DNA of 64,000 bases from Streptomyces lateritius (GCF_014649715.1 NZ_BMTO01000005.1:177709-241708); one strand, 5' to 3'; shown: positions 52,206-61,475, numbered from the stretch's first letter. The notes: a model not told the origin generated them from the letters alone. Program-made: numbers and translations.

Positions 52206-53396
52206 ATGCACCTCGAGTACACGCCCGACCAGCACCGCCTGCGCGCGGAGCTGCGCGCGTACTTCGCCGCGCTCGTCCCGGGCGATGTCCACGCCCGTTA
52301 CGCCGACCCCGCCGCCCAGAAGCGGTTCTACCGGGAGACCGTGCGCCGGCTGGGCGACGACGGCTGGCTCGGCGTCGGATGGCCCACCGAGTACGGCGGA
52401 CGCGGACTGAGCCCGATGGAGCAGTTCATCTTCTTCGACGAGGCCGCCCAGGCCGGCGTCCCGCTGCCCTTGATGGCCCTCAACACCGTCGGCCCGACGA
52501 TCATGCGGTTCGGCACCGACGAGCAGAAGGCGTTCTTCCTGCCGAAGATCCTCGCCGGGGAGATCGACTTCGCCATCGGCTACAGCGAGCCCGACGCGGG
52601 CACCGACCTCGCCGCCCTCAGGACGAGCGCCGTCCGGGAGGGCGACGTGACCAGCGGCCGCTACACGGTCAACGGGCAGAAGATCTGGACCACCAACGGC
52701 GACACCGCCGACTGGGTCTGGCTCGCCGTCCGCACCGACCCGGGCGCCCCGCCGCACAAAGGCATCACCATGCTGCTCGTGCCGACCAGCGACCCCGGCT
52801 ACTCCTGCACCCTCATCAACACCCTCGCCTCGCACGACACCACCGCCAGCTACTACGACAACGTCCGCGTCCCCGCCTCCCATCGCGTCGGCGAGGAGAA
52901 CAAGGGCTGGCGGCTGATCACCAATCAGCTCAACCACGAGCGGGTGACCCTCGCCGCCCACGGCACGATGGCGATCCGCGCCCTCCACGACGTCCAGCGC
53001 TGGGCCGCCGACACCAAGCTCGACGACGGCCGCCGGGTGATCGACCTCGGCTGGGTACGCCGCAGCCTGGCCCGTACCCACACCCGCCTCGACGCGATGA
53101 AGCTCCTCAACTGGCAGATGGTCAACGCCGTCCAGAACGGCACGCTCACCCCCCAGGACGCCTCCGCCGTCAAGGTCTACGGCTCCGAGGCGCGCCGCGA
53201 CGCGTACGCCTGGCTCATGGAGGTCGTCGGCTCGGCCGGCGCCCTGAAGGAAGGCTCCGCCGGCGCGGTCCTCCACGGCGAACTCGAACGCGGCTACCGC
53301 TCCGCCGTCATCTTCACCTTCGGCGGAGGCAACAACGAGATCCAGCGCGAGATCATCTCCTGGATCGGCCTGGGAATGCCCCGCGTTCGGCGCTAG
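52206..53396 (+). CDS. Acyl-CoA dehydrogenase (FadE type)
   Basis: This 396-residue flavin-dependent acyl-CoA dehydrogenase is similar to the FadE subunits used in long side-chain or steroid oxidation. Visible features are FAIGYSEPDAGTDLAALRTS, the flavin/substrate segment YTVNGQKIWTTNGDTADW, and the C-terminal NNEIQREIISWIGLGMPR. The residues usually serving as catalytic base (YEG or RPEGT type) are not evident in the C-terminal region (FTFGGGNNEIQRE), as in some heteromeric ACADs. GGGAGG precedes ATG 52206. A KstR-like operator lies upstream. Its TAG stop coincides with the edge of a MITE-like element. Confidence 0.88.
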   Translation: MHLEYTPDQHRLRAELRAYFAALVPGDVHARYADPAAQKRFYRETVRRLGDDGWLGVGWPTEYGGRGLSPMEQFIFFDEAAQAGVPLPLMALNTVGPTIMRFGTDEQKAFFLPKILAGEIDFAIGYSEPDAGTDLAALRTSAVREGDVTSGRYTVNGQKIWTTNGDTADWVWLAVRTDPGAPPHKGITMLLVPTSDPGYSCTLINTLASHDTTASYYDNVRVPASHRVGEENKGWRLITNQLNHERVTLAAHGTMAIRALHDVQRWAADTKLDDGRRVIDLGWVRRSLARTHTRLDAMKLLNWQMVNAVQNGTLTPQDASAVKVYGSEARRDAYAWLMEVVGSAGALKEGSAGAVLHGELERGYRSAVIFTFGGGNNEIQREIISWIGLGMPRVRR

Positions 53397-53553
53397 CCGT
53401 GTCCGGAGAGTCTCGCCTGGTGCGCGGCGCCCTGCACGCACGCTCGCCGCGTTGTCGTCGGTCGCCATGGCTCCGAATCCCCCTAGGTGTGTTGTCCGGG
53501 GACGTTGGTGACACGCGTGCTGGGAACGGCGCTGCTTTCCGGACACGATCTAG
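53393..53553. mobile_element. MITE-like element, copy B
   Basis: This 161-bp element is bounded by CTAG on both sides (53393-53396 and 53550-53553), with inverted ends CTAGCCGTGTCCGGAGAG and CTAGATCGTGTCCGGAAAG (read inward). The left interior CGCCTGG...ACGCACGCTCGCCGCG matches copy C. The left CTAG includes the TAG stop of the acyl-CoA dehydrogenase. No protein is encoded. CTAG-type target sites and such ends suggest mobilisation by an IS5-like transposase (inference). Confidence 0.7.
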
Positions 53554-53655
53554 CCGCCGGCCTCCGACGGGGCGACGCGGGCGGCGGCCACCCCGGCGGG
53601 GCGGCCCAGGAGGGGCGGGGGAGACTGGGCCGACACCTGAGCGAACGGAGAACCG

Positions 53656-54669
53656 ATGGTGAACCCGCCGGAAGTCCCGATGGACACCGCCCCCGTGCAC
53701 CCGGAGTACCCGGTACGGACGAAGCGGCTGCGCCTGCGACCCGTACGCGCAGACGACCTCGAGGCCGTCTACGCGCACCGCTCGCTGCCCGAGGTCGCCC
53801 TCTACCTGCCGCACGAGCCGCACACCCGGGAGGTGACCGCGCAGACGCTGCGGCGCCTGATCGCCGGGGAGTCGCTCGCCACGCCGGGGGACTGGCTGGG
53901 CCTCGCCGTCGAGACCGAGGTGGGCCGCGTCGTCGGTGAGGTGTTCCTCCGGCGGGACGACCGGGAACCGGCCACCGGCGAGGTCGGTTTCGCCTTCCAC
54001 CCGGACGTGTGGGCCACCGGCATCGCCACCGAGGCGGTCACCGCCGCGCTCGACATCGCCTTCGACAGCTTCGGCTGGCACCGGGTGTACGGCGTGTGCG
54101 ACGTGCGGAACATCGCTTCCGCGGCCCTCATGCGGCGCATCGGGATGCGCCACGAGGCCGTCATGCGGCGGAACTCGTACCTGAAGAACGACTGGTGCAA
54201 CGACTCGATGTTCGCCGTCCTCGCCAGCGAGTGGCGCAGGACCCCGCCGCGTTCGGCCGACGAGCGCGCCGTCGACGCGGCGGCCGCCACGTTCTTCTCC
54301 GCGTTCACCCGCGCCGGCGGAGAGCCGGTGAACCCGGACGCGGCCCGCTCCGTCCTCGCCCCCGGCGCCGTCATCGAGCGGGTCGACGCGGACGGCCGCG
54401 TCGAGCGCAGGGGCGCCGAGGAGTTCCTGGCGTCCCGCCGGTCGCCGCCCAGGGGCGGCGAACCGGCCGACGGGGACGTGTTCGAGGTGTCCTGGACGAC
54501 CATGATCGCCGCGGGTCGGGCCCTGCGCGGCTCGCTCATCTTCAGGCGCGGCGTCCGTGACGGCGTCCCGTTCACGGGATGGAGCCGCGTGGCCCTCCAA
54601 CTCCGCCCGGCCACCGGCGCCTGGCTCGTCGAGTCCCTCACCTGGACCGACGAACCCGACACCCCTTAG
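53656..54669 (+). CDS. GNAT acetyltransferase fused to SnoaL-like domain
   Basis: The 337-residue protein has an N-terminal GNAT (RimJ/RimL-type) acetyltransferase at about 20-185 (RTKRLRLRPVRADDLEAVYA, GEVGFAFHPDVWATGIATEA acetyl-CoA loop, IASAALMRRIGMRHEAVMRR) and a second domain at about 200-330 resembling SnoaL/NTF2-like folds (AVDAAAATFFSAFTRAGGEP, ending ATGAWLVESLTWTDEP). The GNAT target could be a ribosomal protein, amino group or antibiotic. The fusion is uncommon. ATG 53656 has GGAGAA upstream. Its TAG stop is formed by the end of a MITE-like element. Confidence 0.82.
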   Translation: MVNPPEVPMDTAPVHPEYPVRTKRLRLRPVRADDLEAVYAHRSLPEVALYLPHEPHTREVTAQTLRRLIAGESLATPGDWLGLAVETEVGRVVGEVFLRRDDREPATGEVGFAFHPDVWATGIATEAVTAALDIAFDSFGWHRVYGVCDVRNIASAALMRRIGMRHEAVMRRNSYLKNDWCNDSMFAVLASEWRRTPPRSADERAVDAAAATFFSAFTRAGGEPVNPDAARSVLAPGAVIERVDADGRVERRGAEEFLASRRSPPRGGEPADGDVFEVSWTTMIAAGRALRGSLIFRRGVRDGVPFTGWSRVALQLRPATGAWLVESLTWTDEPDTP

Positions 54670-54843
54670 GCCGTGTCCTTAACGTCCCGCCTGGCCCGCG
54701 ACGCCTGGCACGCACGCTCGCCGCGTCGCCGGGATCACCCACGTACGCCCGGTACGAGGGCGACCCTCCGCCTTGCGATCCCAACGCACCAGACGCCGCC
54801 CTGCCCTGCGGGCAGACGGCGCTACGTCCCGGACACGACCTGG
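54666..54843. mobile_element. MITE-like element, copy C (about 178 bp)
   Basis: Terminal segments TTAGGCCGTGTCC (left) and GGACACGACCTGG (right) are inverted. Reverse-complemented, the right end continues CGTGTCCGGGACGTAGCGCC, the same as copy A. The left interior matches copy B. A hairpin-like GCCGTCTGCCCGCAGGG segment is shared with A. The left end provides the TAG stop of the GNAT gene. No transposase is encoded. Confidence 0.7.
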
Positions 54844-54957
54844 AGTCCGGCGGGCTGTCAGGGCACCCTCGTGGTCACGACCACCGGAATCCTTTGGCAC
54901 ACTGTCGCCGGTCCGACCTCGAAGTACGAGCAAGAAGAACGACAAGGAGCCGCGGCG

Positions 54958-56232
54958 TTGAGCGTCAGCGTTGAAGGACAGATAGACCTCGCGGGGCCGG
55001 TGGGCAAGCTGCTCCACCGGCGCCCGCTGAAGAACTCCACGGTGATGCAGTCGTTCGGCATCGACCCGGTCACCGGTGAGATCTTCGTACTCCAGGTCGT
55101 ACAGGGCGGCCTGACCCTCAGTGGCGAGTCCGGACCGGTCAGCGGAGCCGACCGGGTGGCCCACGGCGACCTGTGCGTCACCCGCCTCTCCCCGACCGGG
55201 GCGATCACCGGCTTCATGTACCTGCGCGGCTTCGGCCACGGCGTCTCCATGGCCGTAGAGAACCGGGCCGGCGTCTCCTACCTGTGGACCGAGACCGCGT
55301 CCAAGCCCAACAGCAAGAACGAGGGCTACGGAACGGCCGTCACCCACTTCGAGTTCCGCACCAACACGGTCCTCGATCACGGCTCCCCGCTGCACGCGAA
55401 GCCGTACACGCCCGCCGTCGGCGCCACCGGTGTCACCTGCACCATCGACCCCACCACCAACCGACTCGTCGTCCGCTTCAACCTCAGCGGCATGAAGTAC
55501 GAGTCGTACGACCTGGCCAAGGCCGCGGCCGGCGTGTGGGAGCCGATCGCGCGCATCGCCCAGCCGGACCCGAACGGCGTCTTCCAGGGGTACGCCTCCC
55601 TCGGCGGCGTCCTGTACATGCTCGCCGGACAGGCCATCGCCGCGGACAACCCGGCCAACCCGTTCCCGGGCAACACCTACCTGACCGCCGTCGACTGGAC
55701 CACCGGCGCCGTCCTGGACCAGCAGCACGTCCTTGCCGCTCCCGGCCTGGAGTACCGCGAGCCCGAGGGCATGGCCGTCTCCGTACGCGGTGGCGTCCCA
55801 CACCTCCACTTCGGCTTCGCCTGTGAGGACCCCGGCCCCCGCACCTGCACCATCCTGTCCCTCTCCGGCGCGCCGGAGATCGACCGCGTGAAGGTCCTCA
55901 CCGACTGGCAGCCCATCAGCCTCGCCGCCGGGGCCGTAGCCGACCAGAACGCCCCCAAGGGACGGCTCATCAGCATCGCGGGCACGACGACGCTTCAGCT
56001 CAGCGGCGGCGTCAAGGGCACCTTCGACGCGGACGCCGTCATCGGCACGCTGCCCGACGCGCTCACGCCGAGCATGGTCGCCCGCGCGAGCGTGCCCCGG
56101 AACAACAACGCCGGCTACTCCGTGGCGCGCGTCGAGGTGGACTCGGACCGGCAGCTCCGGCTCTACGGCGGCCGCACCACCAACGTCATCACCTGGGCTC
56201 AGCTGGACACCTTCAGCGCCGTCTGGCGCTGA
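54958..56232 (+). CDS. TagC/phage-propeller-like protein with novel C-terminal domain
   Basis: The 424-residue protein resembles TagC/DinC-type and phage receptor-binding beta-propeller proteins in its first ~320 residues (MQSFGIDPVTGEIFVLQVVQ, YLRGFGHGVSMAVENRAGVS, PGLEYREPEGMAVSVRGGVP). A distinct C-terminal domain (about 335-424, LISIAGTTTLQLSGGVKGTF to WAQLDTFSAVWR) is clearly homologous to the mature part of the next gene's product. No signal peptide is visible. The start is TTG 54958, with AAGGAG nine bases upstream, the only plausible initiator; MITE copy C lies just upstream. It could bind cell-wall or surface polymers, which is inference from the family. Confidence 0.75.
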   Translation: MSVSVEGQIDLAGPVGKLLHRRPLKNSTVMQSFGIDPVTGEIFVLQVVQGGLTLSGESGPVSGADRVAHGDLCVTRLSPTGAITGFMYLRGFGHGVSMAVENRAGVSYLWTETASKPNSKNEGYGTAVTHFEFRTNTVLDHGSPLHAKPYTPAVGATGVTCTIDPTTNRLVVRFNLSGMKYESYDLAKAAAGVWEPIARIAQPDPNGVFQGYASLGGVLYMLAGQAIAADNPANPFPGNTYLTAVDWTTGAVLDQQHVLAAPGLEYREPEGMAVSVRGGVPHLHFGFACEDPGPRTCTILSLSGAPEIDRVKVLTDWQPISLAAGAVADQNAPKGRLISIAGTTTLQLSGGVKGTFDADAVIGTLPDALTPSMVARASVPRNNNAGYSVARVEVDSDRQLRLYGGRTTNVITWAQLDTFSAVWR

Positions 56233-56299
56233 CACCTCCGCCGCCCCTCAGGCATTCCCTTCCTTCTTTTCCCACGGCTCGTCAAGGAGACGATCGACC

Positions 56300-56752
56300 A
56301 TGTCCCAGAACCGCCGCAGCATCCTCGGTGCCGCTCTCGCCCTGCCCGCCGCCCTCACCGCCGGCAGCCTGATGACCGCCACCCCGGCCGCCGCCGCCAC
56401 CGGTGGCGTCGAGGCCGGCGAGTGGGCCGATCTCATCCTCGAGCCCGGCATAACCGCCCAGGTCGGCGCCACTCCGCAGGTCCGCATCGTCACGATCGCC
56501 GGCACCACCTTCCTCCAGGCGCGGGGCGCGATCACCTGCAACCTCACCGCCGACGCCAAGATCGCCACGATGCCCGCCACCCTGCGGCCCACCTGGTACA
56601 CCCGCGCCACCGCGCCGCGCAACAACAGCCAGGGCATCAACGCCTGCCGCTTCGAGGTCAACACCGCCGGCTCGGTGAGCATCTACGGCGCCAACACCGG
56701 CAACCCGATCACCTGGGTCCAGTTCGACGCGGTACAGACGGTCTGGCGCTGA
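56300..56752 (+). CDS. Tat-exported protein homologous to the C-terminal domain of its neighbour
   Basis: This 150-residue protein has a twin-arginine signal (SQNRRSILGAALALPAALTA, cleavage near AAAA) and a mature domain of about 105 residues matching the C-terminal domain of the preceding gene product: RIVTIAGTTFLQARGA, TRATAPRNNSQGINACRFEV, IYGANTGNPITWVQFDAVQT. Export by Tat suggests folding before secretion. Function is unknown; a wall- or polymer-binding role shared with its neighbour is a reasonable guess. ATG 56300 follows AAGGAG. It is 67 bases downstream in the same direction and probably in one transcript, ending at the terminator at 56790-56829. Confidence 0.78.
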   Translation: MSQNRRSILGAALALPAALTAGSLMTATPAAAATGGVEAGEWADLILEPGITAQVGATPQVRIVTIAGTTFLQARGAITCNLTADAKIATMPATLRPTWYTRATAPRNNSQGINACRFEVNTAGSVSIYGANTGNPITWVQFDAVQTVWR

Positions 56753-56789
56753 GACCCCGGTCCGGGGCAGGCACCCGACGTCAGGCATG

Positions 56790-56829
56790 GGGCGTCAGGG
56801 CGTCCGGCACGCCTGACGCCCTGACGCCC
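56790..56829 (+). terminator. 15-bp perfect stem terminator
   Basis: GGGCGTCAGGGCGTC (56790-56804) and GACGCCCTGACGCCC (56815-56829) pair perfectly around a 10-base loop, 38 bases after the Tat-exported protein gene. Confidence 0.8.
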
Positions 56830-57028
56830 TGAGGCAGGAAGCCCGCCCCGGGCTCTTCGGCCGGCAACGCCACCGAAGCCGCCGAGACCGCCGCCAGGTC
56901 ACAGCGTGAAAACGATGGCCCGTCCGCGCCCCGCCGTGCGCCCCCGCCCCGTACAAACTCCGCAGCCAGGCGGCCATACTGGACGGGCCGGGGAGGGCGC
57001 AGCGAATCGACGGGGGCGACAGCACGCG

Positions 57029-59347
57029 ATGGCGGAAACCAGGCTGGTCCAGGGCCGGTACCGGCTGCATGACGTAATCGGGCGCGGCGGCATGGGCGAG
57101 GTGTGGCGGGCCACCGACGAGTCGCTCGGGCGCCGCGTCGCGGTCAAGTGCCTCAAGCCGCTCGGACCGCAGCAGGACCCGAACTTCATGAAGGTGCTGC
57201 GCGAGCGGTTCCGGCGCGAGGCGCGCGTCGCCGCCTCGCTCCAGCACCGCGGGGTGACCGTCGTCCACGACTTCGGCGAGTCCGACGGCGTGCTCTTCCT
57301 CGTCATGGAACTCCTGGAGGGCCACAACCTCAGCCAGCTCCTCGACGAGAACAAGCAGCACCCGCTGCCGGTGCAGGACGTCGTGGACATCGCCGAACAG
57401 GTCGCCGACGCACTCGCGTACACCCACCGCCAGGGGATCGTGCACCGCGACCTCAAGCCCGCCAACATCATGCGGCTCGGCGACGGCGCGGTGAAGATCT
57501 GCGACTTCGGGATAGCGCGTCTCGGCGCCGACATCGGCTTCACCTCGCGCCTCACCGGCACCGGCATCGCCATGGGCACCCCGCACTACATGTCGCCGGA
57601 GCAGATCAGCGGGGGAGAGATCGACCATCGCAGCGACCTGTACTCCCTGGGCTGCGTGCTGTACGAGATCGCCACCGGCGCCCCGCCCTTCGACCTCGAC
57701 GACGCCTGGGCCGTCCTCGTCGGCCACCGCGACACGCCGCCCGAACCGCTCCGCACCCGCCGGGCCGAACTGCCCGACTACCTGGACCGGATCGTCCTCG
57801 ACCTGCTCGCCAAGACACCGGAGGGGCGGCCCACCGACGCGACCGACCTGCGCCGCCGGATCGTCTCGGCCCGCTCCGCGCCGGTCTCCGTCTCCGTGCC
57901 GGTTCCGGTGTTCACGCCTCTGCTTCGCGAGCCGGAGGTCTCCGCACCCGCGCCCCGGCTCCCGTCCTGGGCCCGCGGGATGACGACCGGCCACAAGGCC
58001 ACCGCGGGTTCCCTCGCACTCGCCGCGCGGGGGTACGACCCGGCCGCCGGGCTGACGGGGGAGTGGACGACCGGCTCGGGAGTGGTGCGCGCCCCGGAGC
58101 CCACAGCGGCGCCCAGCCCGACGGCCGGACTGCCGCCCGAACCGACGACCGCGCCCACCACCGGGCCGACGGCCGAACCCACGCCCGGACTCCCGCCCGA
58201 GCTGCCCGCCGTGCTCGCCGCCCGGCACAGGGCGGGGCTCGGCCTGGGCCGGCTCGGCCGCTGGGACGAGGCCGAGGCCGTGCACCGCTCCGTCGTCGCG
58301 GACCGGGAGCGGGTCCTTGGACCCGACCACCCCGACACCCTCACCAGCCGGTACGAATGGGGCTTCGCGCTCGGCCGGCTCGACCGACCGACCGACGCGC
58401 TCCGTGAGTTCCACCGGGTCACCGAGGCACGGGAGCGCATGCTCGGCGCGGACCACCCCGACACGTTGGCCGCCCGCCAGGAGACGGCGTACCTCCTCGG
58501 CCGCCTCGGCCGGCACTTCGAGGCGCACGACGTGTACGCGGAGGTGCTCGTCTCACGTGAGCGCACCATGGGCCAGGACCACCCCGACACCCTGCGCTGC
58601 CGCCACAACCTGGCCTTCAACCTGGGCAGGCTGGGACGCCTCGAGGAGTCGTACCGGATGGCGCGCGAAGTGGCGGAGGCGCGCGGCCGGCTGCTCGGCG
58701 CGGACCACCCCGACACCCTGGTGACGCGGTACGAAGTGGCGTATACCCTCGGCCGGTTGGGGCGCTGGAAGGAGGCGCTCGACGGCTACCGCGAAGTCGC
58801 CGCGACCCGTGCCGCGGTGCTCGGCGCCGACCACCCCGACACCCTCGCCACCCGCTACGAGGTCGGCATCTGCCTGGGCCGGCTCGGCCTCGGCGCCGAG
58901 GCCCTGGCCCTCTACCGCGAGCTGACCGAGGCCCGCGGCCGGGTCCACGGACCCGACCACCCTGAGACGCTGCGGGCCCGCCACGGCGTAGGCGTCAACC
59001 TCGGCCGCCTCTCCCGCTGGGAGGAGGCCGTGGCGGAAGCCCGTGCGGTGTGCGCGGTCCGCGAACGGGTCCTCGGGCCCGACCACCCCGACACCCTGAT
59101 CAGCCGCCGCGAGGTCGCCGTCGGCCTGGGCTGGCTGGCCCGCTGGGACGAGGCCCTGACGGCCTACCACGAGGTCGCCGAAGCCCGCGCACGCACCCTC
59201 GGACCCGATCACCCCGACACCCTGACCGCCCGCGAGGACGAGGCCCACTGCCTGGAACAACTCGGCCGCCCCACGGAAGCGGCCGAACTCCACCGAGGGA
59301 CGCCGTCCCCGCGCCAGGGCAACGGCGGACAGCGGGCCGCTCCTTAG
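57029..59347 (+). CDS. Ser/Thr protein kinase fused to eight TPR-like repeats
   Basis: The 772-residue cytoplasmic protein has a Hanks kinase at about 1-280 (GRGGMGEVWRATDESLGRRV, HRDLKPANI, DFGIARLG, MSPEQISGG), a Pro/Thr-rich linker (about 290-395), and eight ~42-residue tetratricopeptide-like units, each ending in a DHPDTL or DHPETL signature with LGRLGRWxEA. No transmembrane helix is visible. The TPR array should bind protein partners and set kinase specificity. ATG 57029 is chosen because the conserved kinase fold begins there; the ribosome site is weak. The neighbouring PH-domain gene is convergent and almost abutting (stop 59347 against 59349). Confidence 0.9.
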   Translation: MAETRLVQGRYRLHDVIGRGGMGEVWRATDESLGRRVAVKCLKPLGPQQDPNFMKVLRERFRREARVAASLQHRGVTVVHDFGESDGVLFLVMELLEGHNLSQLLDENKQHPLPVQDVVDIAEQVADALAYTHRQGIVHRDLKPANIMRLGDGAVKICDFGIARLGADIGFTSRLTGTGIAMGTPHYMSPEQISGGEIDHRSDLYSLGCVLYEIATGAPPFDLDDAWAVLVGHRDTPPEPLRTRRAELPDYLDRIVLDLLAKTPEGRPTDATDLRRRIVSARSAPVSVSVPVPVFTPLLREPEVSAPAPRLPSWARGMTTGHKATAGSLALAARGYDPAAGLTGEWTTGSGVVRAPEPTAAPSPTAGLPPEPTTAPTTGPTAEPTPGLPPELPAVLAARHRAGLGLGRLGRWDEAEAVHRSVVADRERVLGPDHPDTLTSRYEWGFALGRLDRPTDALREFHRVTEARERMLGADHPDTLAARQETAYLLGRLGRHFEAHDVYAEVLVSRERTMGQDHPDTLRCRHNLAFNLGRLGRLEESYRMAREVAEARGRLLGADHPDTLVTRYEVAYTLGRLGRWKEALDGYREVAATRAAVLGADHPDTLATRYEVGICLGRLGLGAEALALYRELTEARGRVHGPDHPETLRARHGVGVNLGRLSRWEEAVAEARAVCAVRERVLGPDHPDTLISRREVAVGLGWLARWDEALTAYHEVAEARARTLGPDHPDTLTAREDEAHCLEQLGRPTEAAELHRGTPSPRQGNGGQRAAP

Positions 59348-59348
59348 G

Positions 59349-59804
59349 TCAGTCGCCGTGCCGGTGGGTCTCCCACCAGGCGCCGAGCTCCCGCAGCCGT
59401 GCGTCGAAGCGACGGTCGAGGAACGACGTCGGAGCCAGGAGTGTCAGGCACTCACCCGTGACCAGGCCGACGCTCACCTGCCGAGTGCCGAAGACGCCGC
59501 TCCGCACCTCGATCCGCGTGATGTCCGCCCATGGCACACGGCGTCTCGAGCCGGTGGCCGTGACGACCACGAGGTGATCGGCCGTCAGCCGGGCGCCCAG
59601 CGGCCGGGGGATGACGAGCAGAGCGGCCACGCCGGCGGCGCCGGACTGGGCGCACCAGCGCAAGGTCTCGGCCGTCATGGGCTCCGAGTCCCACCAGAGC
59701 GCCAGGTAAAGCAGGCCCAGTCCCGCGACCCCTCCCACGGCGAGCGGGAGGACGTCCTGCGCCTGTCCCCTCCGGAAGTCGACCGTCTCCCGTGTGCGCG
59801 CCAC
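59349..59804 (-). CDS. PH-domain membrane protein
   Basis: This 151-residue protein has two hydrophobic segments near the N-terminus (VLPLAVGGVAGLGLLYLALW, and CAQSGAAGVAALLVI after a short loop) and a C-terminal bacterial PH-like domain (TADHLVVVTATGSRRRVPWA, ITRIEVRSGVFGTRQVSVGL). Such proteins have no established function but are common in actinobacteria. Its start lies 133 bases from the divergent oxidoreductase. Confidence 0.8.
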   Translation of the reverse strand: MARTRETVDFRRGQAQDVLPLAVGGVAGLGLLYLALWWDSEPMTAETLRWCAQSGAAGVAALLVIPRPLGARLTADHLVVVTATGSRRRVPWADITRIEVRSGVFGTRQVSVGLVTGECLTLLAPTSFLDRRFDARLRELGAWWETHRHGD

Positions 59805-59936
59805 ATGCCCTCCCCGGTTCCGTCCCGAGAGAGCAGTCTCGCCCGACGGTGACGGCGACCCCGCACGGCCCCGCCCATCGGCTCCTTCGGTGGGTCAGGG
59901 GTTCCGGTGGCGATTCTTCGCGTGTTAGCAAGAGAC

Positions 59937-61475
59937 ATGACCGCACAGCGCTCGTACGACGCCGTCATCGTCGGCGGTGGCCACAACGGACTGGTCGCCG
60001 CCGCCTACCTGGCCCGCGCCGGGCGTACCGTCCTCGTCCTGGAACGCCTCGGGTCCACCGGGGGCGCCGCCGTCTCCACCCGGCCCTTCGAGGGGGTCGA
60101 CGCCCGGCTCTCCCGGTACTCGTACCTGGTCTCGCTGCTGCCGGGGAAGATCGTGCGCGAGCTGGGGCTCCGGTTCGCCGTGCGGAAAAGGTCCGTCTCC
60201 TCGTACACGCCGAAGGGCGACGGGGGGCTGCTCGTCGGCGGCGGCCCCGACCGCACCCGCGCCTCCTTCGCCGCGCTCACCGGCTCCGACCGCGAGTACG
60301 AGGCCTGGCAGGCGTTCTACGGCCGTACGGCCCGGGTTGCCGCGCGGGTCTTCCCCACCCTCACCGAGCCGCTGCCCACCCGAGACGCACTGCGCGCCCG
60401 CGTCGACGACGAGACCGCCTGGCGGATGCTCTTCGAGGAGCCCCTCGGCGTCGCCGTCGAGGAGACCTTCGCCGACGACCTCGTCCGCGGCGTCGTCCTC
60501 ACCGACGCCCTCATCGGCACCTTCGCCGACGCGCATCACCCCACCCTGCTCCAGAACCGTTGCTTCCTCTACCACGTCATCGGCGGCGGAACGGGCGACT
60601 GGGACGTCCCCGTCGGCGGCATGGGCGCTCTCACCGACGCTCTCGCGGACGCGGCCCGCGCCGCAGGTGCCGAGATCCGCACCGGTCACGAGGCCACCCG
60701 GATCGAGACCGACGGCACCCGCGCCGAGATCACCTTCCGCACCGCCGACGGCGAGAACTCCGTCGCCGCCACCCATGTCCTCGTCAACGCCTCCCCGCAG
60801 GCCCTGGCCACTCTCCTCGGCGAGACGCCACCGCCGCCCGCCGAAGGCGCACAGCTCAAGGTCAACATGCTGCTCACCCGGTTGCCCCGCCTCCGCGACC
60901 GCTCGGTCGACCCCCGCGAGGCCTTCGCCGGGACCTTCCACATCGCCGAGGGGTACGAACAGCTCGCCGCCGCGTACGCCGAGGCCGCCGCCGGACGGTT
61001 GCCGAGCACACCACCCTCCGAGATCTACTGCCACTCCCTGACGGACCCCAGCATCCTCGGCCCCGAACTCGCCGAGCGCGGCCACCAGACCCTCACCCTC
61101 TTCGGACTCCACACCCCCGCCCGCCTGTTCGCCGCCGACAACGACACCGCGCGCCGCGAACTCCTCCAAGCGACCTTCGCCGCACTCGACGCCGTCCTCG
61201 ACGAGCCGCTCACCGACTGCCTCGCCCTCGACGCCGAAGGCCGGCCCTGCATCGAGGCCAAGACCCCGCTCGACCTCGAACGTGAACTGGGCCTGCCCGG
61301 CGGCCACATCTTCCACCGCGACCTCTCCTTCCCCTACGGGGAAGACGGCACCGGCCGATGGGGCGTCGAGACCCCCCACCCCAACGTCCTGCTGTGCGGC
61401 GCCGGCGCCGTCCGGGGCGGCGGAGTGAGTGGCATCCCCGGCCACAACGCGGCGATGGCGGCGCTCGGACGTTGA
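59937..61475 (+). CDS. FAD-dependent oxidoreductase (phytoene desaturase / PYROXD2-like)
   Basis: The 512-residue flavoprotein of the carotenoid-desaturase/PYROXD2 group has VIVGGGHNGLVAAAYLARAG at the N-terminus (FAD Rossmann motif), GGMGALTDALADAARAAGAE in the middle and the C-terminal NVLLCGAGAVRGGGVSGIPG that closes the FAD site. No carotenoid biosynthesis genes are adjacent, so carotenoid desaturation is unlikely; the substrate is unknown. ATG 59937 is used; the ribosome site is weak (AAGAGAC). Confidence 0.85.
   Translation: MTAQRSYDAVIVGGGHNGLVAAAYLARAGRTVLVLERLGSTGGAAVSTRPFEGVDARLSRYSYLVSLLPGKIVRELGLRFAVRKRSVSSYTPKGDGGLLVGGGPDRTRASFAALTGSDREYEAWQAFYGRTARVAARVFPTLTEPLPTRDALRARVDDETAWRMLFEEPLGVAVEETFADDLVRGVVLTDALIGTFADAHHPTLLQNRCFLYHVIGGGTGDWDVPVGGMGALTDALADAARAAGAEIRTGHEATRIETDGTRAEITFRTADGENSVAATHVLVNASPQALATLLGETPPPPAEGAQLKVNMLLTRLPRLRDRSVDPREAFAGTFHIAEGYEQLAAAYAEAAAGRLPSTPPSEIYCHSLTDPSILGPELAERGHQTLTLFGLHTPARLFAADNDTARRELLQATFAALDAVLDEPLTDCLALDAEGRPCIEAKTPLDLERELGLPGGHIFHRDLSFPYGEDGTGRWGVETPHPNVLLCGAGAVRGGGVSGIPGHNAAMAALGR

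Noticed and set aside
59937..61475. Carotenoid pathway gene
   Set aside because: Although in the desaturase superfamily, no crtB/crtE-type gene is near and the sequence is closer to PYROXD2-like proteins.
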